The notes: generated by a model not told the origin, from the sequence alone. Positions 36,806 through 45,465 are shown, counted from the first letter of the stretch. The stretch is 64,000 nucleotides of DNA from Alphaproteobacteria bacterium (GCA_028868695.1 JAGWTZ010000001.1:61912-125911), one strand, 5' to 3'. Translations and numbers: made by a program.

Positions 36806-37264
36806 ATGGCTGCGCCCTTCTGGAAAACCAAAACCCTGTCTGAAATGTCCCGCGAGGAATGGGAAAGCCTCTGCGATGGCTGCGGCCGCTGTTGCCTGAA
36901 CAAGCTCGAAGATGAAGACACCGGCCGTTATCTCTACACCCGCGCCGCCTGCAAGCTGCTCAACCTCGAAACCTGCCAGTGCTCCGATTACAAGAACCGC
37001 CACAAGCGCGTGCATGATTGCGTGGCCCTCACGCCGCAGAACGTGCCGGAACTGGGCTGGCTGCCAGAATCCTGCGCCTACCGCCGCCTGAACGAGGGCC
37101 GCGGCCTCGCCTGGTGGCACCCGCTCGTCTCAGGCACGCCGGAAACCGTGCGCGAGGCGGGCATCTCGGTTCATGATGAGGCCTATTCGGAAAAGGGCAT
37201 CAGCGTGAATGAGCTGGTGGACCATTTGTGGAAATTGCCCAAGGCCAAAAGGAAAGCGAAGTGA
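36806..37264 (+). CDS. YcgN-like cysteine-cluster protein (UPF0260)
   Basis: 152 residues beginning [38 protein letters not shown], which is the family signature. Further cysteines are in [18 protein letters not shown] and ESCAYR. The Cys set suggests a bound metal or Fe-S cluster; function is not established. It starts 7 bp after the amt stop, so is likely co-transcribed with it. Confidence 0.9.
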   Translation: MAAPFWKTKTLSEMSREEWESLCDGCGRCCLNKLEDEDTGRYLYTRAACKLLNLETCQCSDYKNRHKRVHDCVALTPQNVPELGWLPESCAYRRLNEGRGLAWWHPLVSGTPETVREAGISVHDEAYSEKGISVNELVDHLWKLPKAKRKAK

Positions 37265-37283
37265 AATCGCTTCCTTGACCCAC

Positions 37284-37374
37284 CGTCATTCCCGCGAAAG
37301 CGGGAATCCCTGTTTCTCCAGCCGTGCGATGCCCTGCGGCTTAAACGCAGATTCCCGCTTTCGCGGGAATGACG
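37284..37374. repeat. Palindromic intergenic repeat, GTCATTCCCGCGAAAGCGGGAA family, copy 2
   Basis: Two inverted copies of a CGTCATTCCCGCGAAAGCGG-type arm flank a 40-bp centre; each arm is itself a hairpin (TTCCCGC GAAA GCGGGAA). It lies between the convergent UPF0260 and fdsD genes, where it may also act as a transcription barrier. Confidence 0.9.
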
Positions 37375-37462
37375 GCCTTTGAGGTGTGGCATGAAATCAA
37401 CTTACTACGCCGTGCCTCGGCAAGGGGATCTGCACCAACTCGTGTTTGTCAGGCTGCCTTGC

Positions 37463-37735
37463 TCAGCCGCCGGAAGAGCCATGCTTCGGCAGCCGGCTCT
37501 GCACCACCTTGTGGTTCTCCGGCCGGCGGATCAGTTTCACGGCATCCATCACCAGGGGCGCAAGCTCCTTGCCGCCAGCGTCGACATATTCAAAGAACTT
37601 GGCGCGCATGCGCGGCTCCCAGAAGCTGTTGATGTGGGCAGCCAGCTCCTTCTTGCCCTCTTCCGGGCCGTAGGATTTGAAGAAATCCGCGATCTGGTTT
37701 GCCATGCGGATGGTGTCAGACTCTTCCACTTTCAT
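37463..37735 (-). CDS. fdsD: NAD-dependent formate dehydrogenase delta subunit
   Basis: 90 residues. The pattern IRMANQIADFFKSYGPEEGKKELAAHINSFWEPRMRAKFFEYVDAGG matches the FdsD family. FdsD is a small soluble subunit needed for assembly or activity of the Fds complex. ATG 37735 has an ACGGAG ribosome site and overlaps the fdhD end by 20 bp; a TTG nine bases upstream is less likely. Last gene of the operon. Confidence 0.92.
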   Translation of the reverse strand: MKVEESDTIRMANQIADFFKSYGPEEGKKELAAHINSFWEPRMRAKFFEYVDAGGKELAPLVMDAVKLIRRPENHKVVQSRLPKHGSSGG

Positions 37736-38624
37736 CTCCGTCAAAAATCATCACGCCGTCATGGGCCAGCGCCGCAAGCTGCAGGCCGGCACCTCGCGCC
37801 AGCTTCAGCGCCAGCGCGGTGGGCGCCGAAATGGTGGCCAGCGCTGAAAGCCCCACATGGGCGCATTTCTGCACCAGTTCAAACGAGCAGCGCGAGGACA
37901 TCAGCACGAAGCCCCGGTCCGGCGTCAGGCCCGCCCGCGCCATCGCGCCGATCAGCTTGTCCAGCGCATTGTGGCGGCCCACGTCTTCGCGCGCCAGCAG
38001 GATTTCTCCGTCCACGGAGCAAAAGGCCGCCGCATGCACCGTGCGGTTCACCGCATTCATCGGCTGGTGCAGGGGCAGGGCGGCAAAGGCGCGGGCGATG
38101 GCTGTTGTCTCAAAGCGCACCGGCCTCACCTTCGCGGCAGGCATGCGCACCGCATCTTCAATCTCGGCAATGCCGCACAGGCCGCAGCCCACGCGGCCCT
38201 CAAGGCTGCGCGAAACCATCCGTTCACGGAGCAATTTGTCTTCCGCGATGGCAATATCCACGCTGAAGCCTTGCTCCTGCTTCAGCACGATCACATTGCG
38301 CACATGGCTGTGATGCGCCACCAAACCCTCAGACAGCACAAAGCCCAGGCCGAAGTCTTCAAGGTCAGCGGGCGTGGCCATCATCACCGCGTAGGAGATG
38401 GAGTTGAGCAGGATGGCCACCGGCACTTCCTCCGGCAGGGCCCATGTGATGGGGGCGCCATTGAGGGAGCCGTGGGCCGGAACCGAGCAGGCCCCCTCAC
38501 CCGGCGCTTCGCGCCACCCTCTCCCCGCAAGCGGGGCGAGGGGCGAAGGCTTCCCACTCTGCCCTTCTCCCTTTTGGGGAGAAGGTGCCCGAAGGGCGGA
38601 TGAGGGGCCGCGGCTCAATTTCAC
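37716..38624 (-). CDS. fdhD: Formate dehydrogenase accessory sulfurtransferase FdhD with repeat-derived N-terminus
   Basis: About 302 residues if read from GTG 38624, which overlaps the fdsA stop as GTGA. Conserved FdhD sequence starts near ITWALPEEVPVAILLNSISYAVMMATPADLEDF. The sulfur-carrying CxxC is in VGCGLCGIAE, and the C-terminal end has REDVGRHNALDKLIG and SSRCSFELVQKC. FdhD transfers sulfur to the molybdenum site of formate dehydrogenases. Codons about 7-45 (e.g. PSSALRAPSPQKGEG) come from a palindromic repeat at 38493-38607, and no standard start codon lies between that repeat and the conserved part. Confidence 0.88.
   Translation of the reverse strand: MKLSRGPSSALRAPSPQKGEGQSGKPSPLAPLAGRGWREAPGEGACSVPAHGSLNGAPITWALPEEVPVAILLNSISYAVMMATPADLEDFGLGFVLSEGLVAHHSHVRNVIVLKQEQGFSVDIAIAEDKLLRERMVSRSLEGRVGCGLCGIAEIEDAVRMPAAKVRPVRFETTAIARAFAALPLHQPMNAVNRTVHAAAFCSVDGEILLAREDVGRHNALDKLIGAMARAGLTPDRGFVLMSSRCSFELVQKCAHVGLSALATISAPTALALKLARGAGLQLAALAHDGVMIFDGDESGRV
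38493..38607. repeat. Palindromic repeat inside the 5' part of fdhD
   Basis: The ends are CCCCTCAC and ATGAGGGG (inverted). Inside are hairpins such as TCTCCCC GCAA GCGGGGCGA-type and TTCTCCC TTTT GGGGAGAA. The same family occurs at 46630-46754, and half-elements at 41506-41669. It is in frame with fdhD and lacks stops in that frame. Confidence 0.85.
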
Positions 38625-41485
38625 TCCGCCGCCACGCGCTTGTTGTTTTCCTCGCGGTCCTCCCACTCCTTCTGCCAGGCGGAAGGATGGTTGGAGGGCG
38701 TCACCTGCACGGCCGTCACCTTGTATTCAGGGCAATTGGTGGCCCAGTCGGAGTTGTCGGTGGTGATCACGTTGGCGCCCGTCACCGGGTGGTGGAAGGT
38801 GGTGTAGACCACGCCGGGCGGCACACGCTCGGTCACCTCGGCGCGCAAGGCCGTTCCGCCAATGCGGCTGGTCAGTGAGACCATCGCGCCATCCTTGATG
38901 CCGCGCACTTCGGCATCACTCGGGTGGATTTCCAGCACGTCTTCAGGGTGCCACTGCGAGTTCTCGGTGCGCCGCGTCTGCGCGCCCACATTATATTGCG
39001 AAAGAATGCGCCCGGTGGTGAGCAGCAGCGGGAAGTCGCGGTTGCTGCGCTCGGTGGTTGGCACATATTCGGTCAGCATGAAGCGGCCCGCGCCGCGCAC
39101 GAACTTGTTCACATGCATGATCGGCGTGCCATCCGGGGCATTGGCGTTGCATGGCCATTGCACCGAGCCCATCTTCTCGATCTTGTCGAAGGAGACGCCG
39201 GCGAATGTGGGCGTGAGGCGCGCGATCTCATCCATGATCTGCGATGCGTTGTCGTAATGCATCTCATAGCCCATGGCCTTGGCGATGTCGCACACCACCT
39301 GCCATTCCTGCTTGCCCTGCAGCGGCGCCTTCACCGGGCGCACGCGGTTGATGCGGCGTTCGGCATTGGTGAAGGTGCCGTCCTTCTCAAGGAACGAGGT
39401 GCCCGGCAGGAACACATGGGCGAAGGCGGCGGTTTCGTTCAGGAACAGGTCCTGCACCACCACCATTTCCATGTTGGCCAGCGCCGCGTTCACATGCTTG
39501 GTGTTGGGGTCGCTCTGCGCGATGTCCTCGCCCTGCACGAACAGGCCTTTGAAGGAGCCTTCCACCGCGGCGTTGAACATGTTGGGAATGCGCAGGCCCG
39601 GCTCATTGTCGATGGCCGTGTGCCACACTTCCTCAAACTGCTGGCGCACCGTGTTGTCGCTGATGTGGCGATAGCCCGGCAGCTCATGCGGGAACGAGCC
39701 CATGTCGCAGGAGCCCTGCACATTGTTCTGGCCGCGCAGCGGGTTCACGCCCACGCCATCGCGGCCGATGTTGCCGGTCAGCATGGCGAGGTTGGCCATG
39801 CCCATCACCATGGTGGAGCCCTGGCTGTGCTCGGTGACGCCGAGGCCATAATAGATCGCGCCATTGCCGCCCTTGGCAAAGGCCCGCGCGGCATTGCGCA
39901 GCTCAGCGGCGGGAACCGTGGTCACCGCTTCCAGGACTTCCGGCGAATGCTTCGGGTCGCGGATGAAATCCAGCCAGCGGCTGAACTCGGTCAGGTCGCA
40001 GCGCTCGTCGATGAACTTCTGGTTCTGCAAGCCTTCGGTGATGATCACATGGGCGATGGCGTTGATCACCGCCACATTGGTGCCGGGGCGCAGCTGCAGG
40101 TGATGCGAGGCCTTGGCATGTGGCATGTCCGTCATGTCGGAGGCGCGCGGGTCAACCACGATCAGCTTGGCGCCGGCGCGGATGCGGCGCAGCAGGCGCG
40201 AGGCGAAAACTGGATGTGCCGAAACCGGGTTGGCGCCGATCACCATCACCACATCAGCCTTGGCCACGGACTTGAAATCCTGCGTGCCGGCCGAGGTGCC
40301 GAAGGTTTTCGAAAGGCCATAGCCGGTGGGCGAGTGGCACACGCGGGCGCAGGTGTCGGTGTTGTTGTTCTTGAATGCGGCGCGGATCATCTTCTGCACC
40401 ACATAGACTTCTTCATTCGTGCAGCGCGAAGAGGTGATGCCGCCGATCGACTGCACGCCATATTTCGCCTGGATGGCCAGGAACCCATTGGCAGCATGCG
40501 CGATCGCTTCTTCCCAGGACACTTCCTTCCATGGGTCGGTGATCTTCTGCCGGATCATCGGCTTCAGCTTGCGGTCCTTGTGCGTGGCATAGCCCCAGGC
40601 GAAGCGGCCCTTGACGCAGGAGTGGCCCTCATTGGCACCGCCGTTCTTGTAAGGCACCATACGGACAACTTCATCGCCCTTCATCTCGGCCTTGAACGAG
40701 CAGCCCACGCCGCAATAGGCGCAGGTGGTGATGACCGAATGTTCCGGCTGGCCCTTGGCGATCACGGTTTTCTCGGTGAGTGTCGCCGTGGGGCAGGCCT
40801 GCACGCAGGCGCCGCAGGACACGCATTCCGAATCCATGAAGCCTTCGTCCATGCCGGGCGAAACATGCGAGGCAAAGCCGCGGCCATCGATGGTCAGCGC
40901 GAAAGTGCCTTGCACTTCCTCGCAGGCGCGAACGCAGCGGTTGCACACGATGCACTTGGCCGGGTCGAAGGTGAAATAGGGGTTGGACTCGTCCTTGGCC
41001 TTGTAGCGGTAATTCTCGCAGCCATCGGCGCGGGATTTGAAAACGTGGTTCTCGCCCTCATAGCCATAGCGCACATCGCGCAGGCCCACAGCACCCGCCA
41101 TGTCCTGCAATTCGCAGTCGCCATTGGCGGCACAGGTGAGGCAGTCGAGCGGATGGTCGGAGATGTAAAGCTCCATCACGCCCTTGCGCAGGCCGGCGAG
41201 GCGGTCACTTTGCGTCTTCACCTTGATGCCGGGGGCAACAGGCGTTGTGCAGGAGGCGGGCGTTCCCTTGCGGCCTTCGATTTCCACAAGGCACAAGCGG
41301 CAGGAGCCAAAGCTCTTCAGCGAGTCGGTGGCGCACAGCTTGGGGATCTTGGTGCCAAGCTCCATCGCCGCGCGCATGATGGATGTGCCCTCAGGCACCG
41401 TCACCTCATGGCCGTCAATCTCCAATGTCACCATCCTGGTGGCCTCGGACTTTGGCGTGCCGAAATCTGTTTCCTTGATCAGCAT
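38621..41485 (-). CDS. fdsA: NAD-dependent formate dehydrogenase alpha (catalytic, Mo/Fe-S) subunit
   Basis: 954 residues. Cofactor sites in order: an N-terminal [2Fe-2S] ferredoxin domain (SFGSCRLCLVE), the HPLDCLTCAANGDCELQ cluster, two [4Fe-4S] sites (CIVCNRCVRACE and CVSCGACVQACP), and the Mo-domain cluster CAYCGVGCSFKAE. The active-site cysteine is in CARVCHSPTGYGL, so this is a Cys rather than a selenocysteine enzyme. It oxidises formate to CO2 on a bis-MGD molybdenum centre, passing electrons to FdsB. Start ATG 41485 has a GGAGAG site. The stop overlaps fdhD. Confidence 0.97.
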   Translation of the reverse strand: MLIKETDFGTPKSEATRMVTLEIDGHEVTVPEGTSIMRAAMELGTKIPKLCATDSLKSFGSCRLCLVEIEGRKGTPASCTTPVAPGIKVKTQSDRLAGLRKGVMELYISDHPLDCLTCAANGDCELQDMAGAVGLRDVRYGYEGENHVFKSRADGCENYRYKAKDESNPYFTFDPAKCIVCNRCVRACEEVQGTFALTIDGRGFASHVSPGMDEGFMDSECVSCGACVQACPTATLTEKTVIAKGQPEHSVITTCAYCGVGCSFKAEMKGDEVVRMVPYKNGGANEGHSCVKGRFAWGYATHKDRKLKPMIRQKITDPWKEVSWEEAIAHAANGFLAIQAKYGVQSIGGITSSRCTNEEVYVVQKMIRAAFKNNNTDTCARVCHSPTGYGLSKTFGTSAGTQDFKSVAKADVVMVIGANPVSAHPVFASRLLRRIRAGAKLIVVDPRASDMTDMPHAKASHHLQLRPGTNVAVINAIAHVIITEGLQNQKFIDERCDLTEFSRWLDFIRDPKHSPEVLEAVTTVPAAELRNAARAFAKGGNGAIYYGLGVTEHSQGSTMVMGMANLAMLTGNIGRDGVGVNPLRGQNNVQGSCDMGSFPHELPGYRHISDNTVRQQFEEVWHTAIDNEPGLRIPNMFNAAVEGSFKGLFVQGEDIAQSDPNTKHVNAALANMEMVVVQDLFLNETAAFAHVFLPGTSFLEKDGTFTNAERRINRVRPVKAPLQGKQEWQVVCDIAKAMGYEMHYDNASQIMDEIARLTPTFAGVSFDKIEKMGSVQWPCNANAPDGTPIMHVNKFVRGAGRFMLTEYVPTTERSNRDFPLLLTTGRILSQYNVGAQTRRTENSQWHPEDVLEIHPSDAEVRGIKDGAMVSLTSRIGGTALRAEVTERVPPGVVYTTFHHPVTGANVITTDNSDWATNCPEYKVTAVQVTPSNHPSAWQKEWEDREENNKRVAAE

Positions 41486-41505
41486 GGGAGGCTCTCCGTT
41501 CCGTT

Positions 41506-41669
41506 CACCCTTCTCCCTCTGGGAGAAGGTGCCCCGCAGGGGCGGATGAGGGCCGCAGGCAAGGCCTGCGGGCTATGTTTCAGCACAAGTGGCGGCAAAG
41601 ACCGATGCTTCGCACCGGCCCTCATCCGCCCTTCGGGCACCTTCCCCCGCAGGGGGAAGGGCGATGGAA
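41506..41669. repeat. Two inverted half-copies of the CCCTCATCCGCCC repeat between fdsB and fdsA
   Basis: Left half about 41506-41552 (hairpin CTTCTCCC TCT GGGAGAAG, then GGGGCGGATGAGGGCC). Right half about 41617-41669 (GGCCCTCATCCGCCCTTCGG, then CCCCCGCAGGGGG). It fills most of the 193-bp gap between two subunit genes of one complex, so it probably sits in the fds mRNA. Confidence 0.85.
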
Positions 41670-41678
41670 GAATGACTT

Positions 41679-43238
41679 TCATTCCGCCGCCAATTTCTTC
41701 TGCTTCGGAAGACCAAAATCTTCAGGGAATTTCCTGAAGGCGCTCATCACCGGCATGGGCGTCAAGCCGCCCATGGCGCAGAGGGAGCCATCAGTCATCG
41801 TCACACACAAATCTTCCAAAAGTATGGCGTTGGCCTCGCGGTTCTCGCCCTTCACGATCTTGTCGATCACTTCAACGCCGCGCGTCGAGCCAATGCGGCA
41901 GGGCGTGCACTTGCCGCAAGACTCAACCGCGCAGAACTCCATGGCAAAACGCGCCTGGGCCGACATGTCCACCGAGGCATCAAACACCACGATGCCGCCA
42001 TGGCCCAGCATGGCGCCGGCCGCGGCCAGGGTTTCGTAATCCATCTTGATGTCCAGCTCATCGGCTGAGAGATAGGCACCCAATGGCCCGCCCACCTGCA
42101 CGGCGCGCAGCGGCTTGCCCATATAGGGCCCGCCGCCGAAATCCTCCACCAGTTCACGCAGCGTGATGCCGAAGGCTTTCTCGACAATGCCGCCCTGGTT
42201 GAGATTGCCGCCCAGCTGGAACGGCATGGTGCCGCGTGAACGGCCCATGCCATAATCCGCATAGGCCTTGGCCCCCTTGGCGAGGATGAACGGAACGGCG
42301 CAGAAAGAGAGCACGTTGTTGATGATGGTGGGCTGGCCGAACAGGCCTTCGAGTGCGGGAATGGGCGGCTTGGCGCGCACCATGCCGCGCTTGCCTTCGA
42401 TGGATTCCAGCATCGCGGTTTCTTCGCCGCAGATATAGGCGCCAGCACCGCGACGCACTTCGAGGCTGAAGGATTTGTCCGTGTGCTGAATGTTTTCGCC
42501 AAGCCAGCCCGCGGCGGTGGCAATGGCAATTGCCTCATTCAGCGTGTCGATGGCGAAGGGATATTCCGAGCGGCAATAGATGTAGCCCTTGGTGGCGCCA
42601 GCAGCGAGGCCGGCAATCGTCATGCCCTCGATGAGCATGAAGGGATCGCCCTCCATCACCATGCGGTCGGCAAAGGTGCCGCTATCGCCTTCGTCGGCGT
42701 TGCAGCAGACATATTTCTGCGCCGCCTTGGCATCGTGAACGGTTTTCCACTTGATGCCGGTGGGGAAGCCCGCGCCGCCGCGGCCGCGCAGGCCGGACTC
42801 AGTCACTTCCTTGACAATCTCCGCGCCGCTCATGGCCAGCGCCTTCTTCAAGCCGGCGAATCCGCCATGGGCCAGATAGTCCGCGAGCGAAACCGGATCA
42901 GTGATGCCCGCGCGTGCGAAGGTGAGGCGCTCTTGCTTTTTCAGGAAGGGGATGTCTTCAACAAGGCCGGTGGCCAGCTTGTGTTCGCCGCCGGAAAGGA
43001 AGTTCGCATCAAACAACGCCTTCACATCGGCAACCTTCACGCCGCCATAGCCCAGGCGGCCCTTGGGGCTTTCCACTTCCACGAAAGGCTCCAGCCAGGC
43101 GAGGCCGCGCGAGGAGTTGCGGATGATCTGGATGTTGATCTTGCGCGCCTTGGCTTCATCGGCAATCGCCGCCGCCACGTCATCGGCGCCAAGCGCCTTG
43201 GCCAGCATGTCGCGCGGGATATGGACTTTCTGCATCAC
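41679..43238 (-). CDS. fdsB: NAD-dependent formate dehydrogenase beta subunit (FMN/NAD/Fe-S)
   Basis: 519 residues. The N-terminal ~130 residues form a thioredoxin-like domain; the NuoF-like part begins near ESGLRGRGGAGFPTGIKWKTV (NADH/FMN binding), has NADEGDSGTFADR and EETAMLESIEGKRG, and ends with the [4Fe-4S] motif ESCGKCTPCRIGS. It reduces NAD+ with electrons from FdsA. It overlaps the end of fdsG by 4 bp and is separated from fdsA by a repeat. Confidence 0.97.
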   Translation of the reverse strand: MMQKVHIPRDMLAKALGADDVAAAIADEAKARKINIQIIRNSSRGLAWLEPFVEVESPKGRLGYGGVKVADVKALFDANFLSGGEHKLATGLVEDIPFLKKQERLTFARAGITDPVSLADYLAHGGFAGLKKALAMSGAEIVKEVTESGLRGRGGAGFPTGIKWKTVHDAKAAQKYVCCNADEGDSGTFADRMVMEGDPFMLIEGMTIAGLAAGATKGYIYCRSEYPFAIDTLNEAIAIATAAGWLGENIQHTDKSFSLEVRRGAGAYICGEETAMLESIEGKRGMVRAKPPIPALEGLFGQPTIINNVLSFCAVPFILAKGAKAYADYGMGRSRGTMPFQLGGNLNQGGIVEKAFGITLRELVEDFGGGPYMGKPLRAVQVGGPLGAYLSADELDIKMDYETLAAAGAMLGHGGIVVFDASVDMSAQARFAMEFCAVESCGKCTPCRIGSTRGVEVIDKIVKGENREANAILLEDLCVTMTDGSLCAMGGLTPMPVMSAFRKFPEDFGLPKQKKLAAE

Positions 43239-43720
43239 GCGAGTTCCTTCACAAGGGCATCAACTTTCTTGGGCTTGATGGCGGCGACCGGCTTGCCGTC
43301 AATCAGCGCGGCGGGGCCCATCGGGCAGAGGCCGAGGCAATAGACGGCTTCCAGGGTGAAGCGGCCATCGGCGCTGGTCTCGCCCAGCTTGGTGCCCGTG
43401 GCCTTTTCCAGCGCCGCGATCACCGCGAAGCCGCCAGCGCTCTGGCAGGCTTCTGCGCGGCAGATCTTGATCACATGCTTGCCCGTGGGGTGCTGGTGAT
43501 AGTCGTGGTAGAAGGTCACCACGCCATGAACCTCGGCGCGCGACAGGTTCAGCGCCTTGGCGATGATGGGCAAAACCTCTTGCGGCACATGGCCAAGCTT
43601 GCCCTGCACGTCATGCAGGATTTCCAGCAAGTGGTCCGGCTTGTTGCCATGGGCAAGGCAAATTTCGGCGACTGGCGCGGCGTGGGCTGAATCAAATTCG
43701 GCGAAGGATATCTTTGGCAT
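43235..43720 (-). CDS. fdsG: NAD-dependent formate dehydrogenase gamma subunit (NuoE-like)
   Basis: 161 residues. Helical N-terminus (LLEILHDVQGKLGHVPQEVLPIIAKALNLSRAEVHGVVTFYHDY), then a thioredoxin-like [2Fe-2S] domain with ligands in CRAEACQSAGG and YCLGLCPMGPA. First structural gene of the fds operon; the upstream 65 bp hold a LysR-type palindrome. Confidence 0.96.
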   Translation of the reverse strand: MPKISFAEFDSAHAAPVAEICLAHGNKPDHLLEILHDVQGKLGHVPQEVLPIIAKALNLSRAEVHGVVTFYHDYHQHPTGKHVIKICRAEACQSAGGFAVIAALEKATGTKLGETSADGRFTLEAVYCLGLCPMGPAALIDGKPVAAIKPKKVDALVKELA

Positions 43721-43754
43721 GCGACCTCATAGGGGCAGGGCCAGGCGATGGCCA

Positions 43755-43769
43755 ATTGGCTGCGCCAAT
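43755..43769. promoter_or_regulatory. LysR-type regulator box upstream of fdsG
   Basis: ATTGGC-N3-GCCAAT is a perfect dyad of the T-N11-A form bound by LysR-type regulators. It lies 35-49 bp upstream of the fdsG start and just behind the end of the LysR gene. A second small palindrome, TGATATCA, is at 43781-43788. The role is inferred from form and position. Confidence 0.5.
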
Positions 43770-43785
43770 GGGATGATAGCTGATA

Positions 43786-44682
43786 TCAATGAGGCTTGAA
43801 AGTCTTCGCAGCTGCAAAAAGCGCGGCGATGGCGGGGGAAAGCGGCTCGCGGTCCACCGCAACCAGGCCAACGGCGTGGGACACCTTCGGCTCCACCAGC
43901 GGAACCGCCGTGACACCCTCCAGCGCGCCCACCGCATGCTTGAAGTAATCCGGCATGATCGAGCACAGGCCCATCGAGCGCACCGAGGACATGAGGTTGA
44001 GAATCGAATTCGTCTCCAGCCGTGGGGAGGGCTGGGCCTTGGCGGCGGCGAAGGCGCGGTCGATGATCCGCCGGTTCTGCATGTTGGGGGTGAGGAGGCA
44101 GAGCTTCTGCTGCGCCGCCTCGAACCAGGTGACGCTCTCACGCTTCGCCAGCTCATGCTCGGTGGAGACGAAGAGGCAATAGTTCTCCCGGTAAAGTTCC
44201 TGGCGCATCAGGCCTTCCACCGGCTCATTGTCCAAGTAAGTGATGCCGGCCTCAATGGAGAAATCATTGAGCGCGCGGATGATTTCCTCCGACGAATGCG
44301 AGAGGATGGTGAAATCCACCGATGGGTGCCTGGCGTTCATCGCCTTGGTAAGGAAGCTGGCCATGGGCAGTGCCGAGGGAATGACGCCCAGCACCATGCG
44401 GCCGACGAGCTCGCCCTTCTTGCCCTTGATCGAGGCCAGCTCACCCTGCAGGGAATTCCAGTTGTCCAGAATGGCTTGCGCCCATTTCAAAACCCGCTCG
44501 CCCTCCGGCGTCAGGCCGATGTAACGCTGGCCGCGCTCCACGATTGGCACGCCAAGCTCTTGCTCCAGCTGGCGAATCCGCCCCGAAAGCGTGGGCTGTG
44601 TCACATTGCAGGCCGCCGCCGCACGGGTGAAATGCTTTTCGCGGGCCAGGGCGGCGAGATATTGCAATTGACGGATGTCCAT
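43786..44682 (-). CDS. LysR-family transcriptional regulator, likely controlling fds
   Basis: 298 residues. N-terminal winged helix-turn-helix (MDIRQLQYLAALAREKHFTRAAAACNVTQPTLSGRIRQLEQELG), then the periplasmic-binding-like effector domain (GRMVLGVIPSALPMASFL onward). The gene directly precedes fdsG on the same strand with 65 bp between, so it probably senses formate or a related acid and activates fds; this is inference from context. Its promoter region is shared with the divergent GTA promoter. Confidence 0.92.
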   Translation of the reverse strand: MDIRQLQYLAALAREKHFTRAAAACNVTQPTLSGRIRQLEQELGVPIVERGQRYIGLTPEGERVLKWAQAILDNWNSLQGELASIKGKKGELVGRMVLGVIPSALPMASFLTKAMNARHPSVDFTILSHSSEEIIRALNDFSIEAGITYLDNEPVEGLMRQELYRENYCLFVSTEHELAKRESVTWFEAAQQKLCLLTPNMQNRRIIDRAFAAAKAQPSPRLETNSILNLMSSVRSMGLCSIMPDYFKHAVGALEGVTAVPLVEPKVSHAVGLVAVDREPLSPAIAALFAAAKTFKPH

Positions 44683-44754
44683 TTGGGAACAATAGCTTGG
44701 AAGCGGCTGCGAAGCCCGCGCAAAAAATAAATACCCACAACCGGAAAATAATCC

Positions 44755-44783
44755 TTGACGGCGTACGGTGCTTCAGCTATACC
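44755..44783 (+). promoter_or_regulatory. Strong sigma70-type promoter of the GTA-like cluster
   Basis: TTGACG (44755-44760), exactly 17 bp, then TATACC (44778-44783): near-consensus -35/-10 boxes at optimal spacing, just upstream of the first GTA gene and facing it. Expected transcription start is near 44790. An A/T-rich stretch (AAAAAATAAATA) lies upstream. Confidence 0.75.
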
Positions 44784-44841
44784 TCGTCACACTCCACACA
44801 TGGGTCAAACGGAATGGCCCGCCGGAAACCTCCACAACCCC

Positions 44842-45465
44842 ATGAAAAAGCCAGTGAAACGCAAGGCGCCCCCCGCGCCGGATTGGCCTGCCATCCGCGC
44901 CCGCTATGAAGGGCGCGGCGAGGCGGTGGCTGACATTGCCGCCGCCTTCGGGCTGGGGGTGATGGAACTTTCCAGCCAGGCCAAGGCCAGGGGCTGGCGC
45001 ATGCGCTCGGCCAAGGCGCGCCGCGCCGCCGCCAAGGCCCCGGTGCCGGAAGCGGCAGCCGGGGCGCCCAGGCGCCAGCCGGCCCCTTCCACCCAAGTGG
45101 TTATACGCCGCCTGAAGGCGCTGGTGCAGGCGCGCATCAGCCGGCTGGAGGAAGAAATGAAACCGCAGGGCCGCGAGGGCGGCGCCCTTGACGCCGAGCG
45201 CGGCATCCGCGCCACCAACACTTTGGCCCGCACGCTGGAAAAGGTTTTGGACCTTGAACACAGAGACCGCAAACAGCGCAAGCTCAAGTCCCGCGCCGCT
45301 GCTGATGACGCCGGGCGTGAAGAGCTTGCGCGCCGCATTGCGGCTCTCGCAAGCGAGGGCGAAGGGCAGGGCGGTGAGCCAGGCCCTCAGCCCGCAGCAG
45401 ATCCAAACCTTGCTGAACGAGTGGCGCCTGTGGGCGCGGCCGGATCAGCTGCCGCCCCAGCCTGA
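44842..45465 (+). CDS. GTA small terminase-like protein (g1)
   Basis: 207 residues from ATG 44842 (MKKPVKRKAPPAPDWPAIRARYEG). The N-terminal helix-turn-helix-like segment GRGEAVADIAAAFGLGVMELSSQAKARGW is followed by a basic linker and long charged helices (RRLKALVQARISRLEEEMK, ATNTLARTLEKVLDLEHRDRKQRKLK), as in TerS proteins. In RcGTA the g1 product helps TerL package DNA without sequence specificity. An ATG at 44800 is an alternative start but lies only about 10 nt behind the expected transcript start. The 3' end overlaps TerL by about 90 bp. Confidence 0.75.
   Translation: MKKPVKRKAPPAPDWPAIRARYEGRGEAVADIAAAFGLGVMELSSQAKARGWRMRSAKARRAAAKAPVPEAAAGAPRRQPAPSTQVVIRRLKALVQARISRLEEEMKPQGREGGALDAERGIRATNTLARTLEKVLDLEHRDRKQRKLKSRAAADDAGREELARRIAALASEGEGQGGEPGPQPAADPNLAERVAPVGAAGSAAAPA

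Noticed and set aside
37284..37374. CRISPR-like array
   Set aside because: There are only two inverted arms with one centre, not direct repeats with spacers. It is a palindromic intergenic repeat.
38924..41737. Very long open frame on the plus strand opposite fdsA (over 900 codons), and similar frames opposite maeB (27885-29849), g15 (54109-56283) and the PBP gene (32882-34645)
   Set aside because: These are high-GC antisense shadows. Their translations are rich in His, Arg, Gly and Ala without domain motifs, and the opposite strand encodes well-recognised enzymes.
44755..44841. Upstream TTG start for the small terminase gene
   Set aside because: That start coincides with the -35 box of the promoter and would lie ahead of the expected transcript start.
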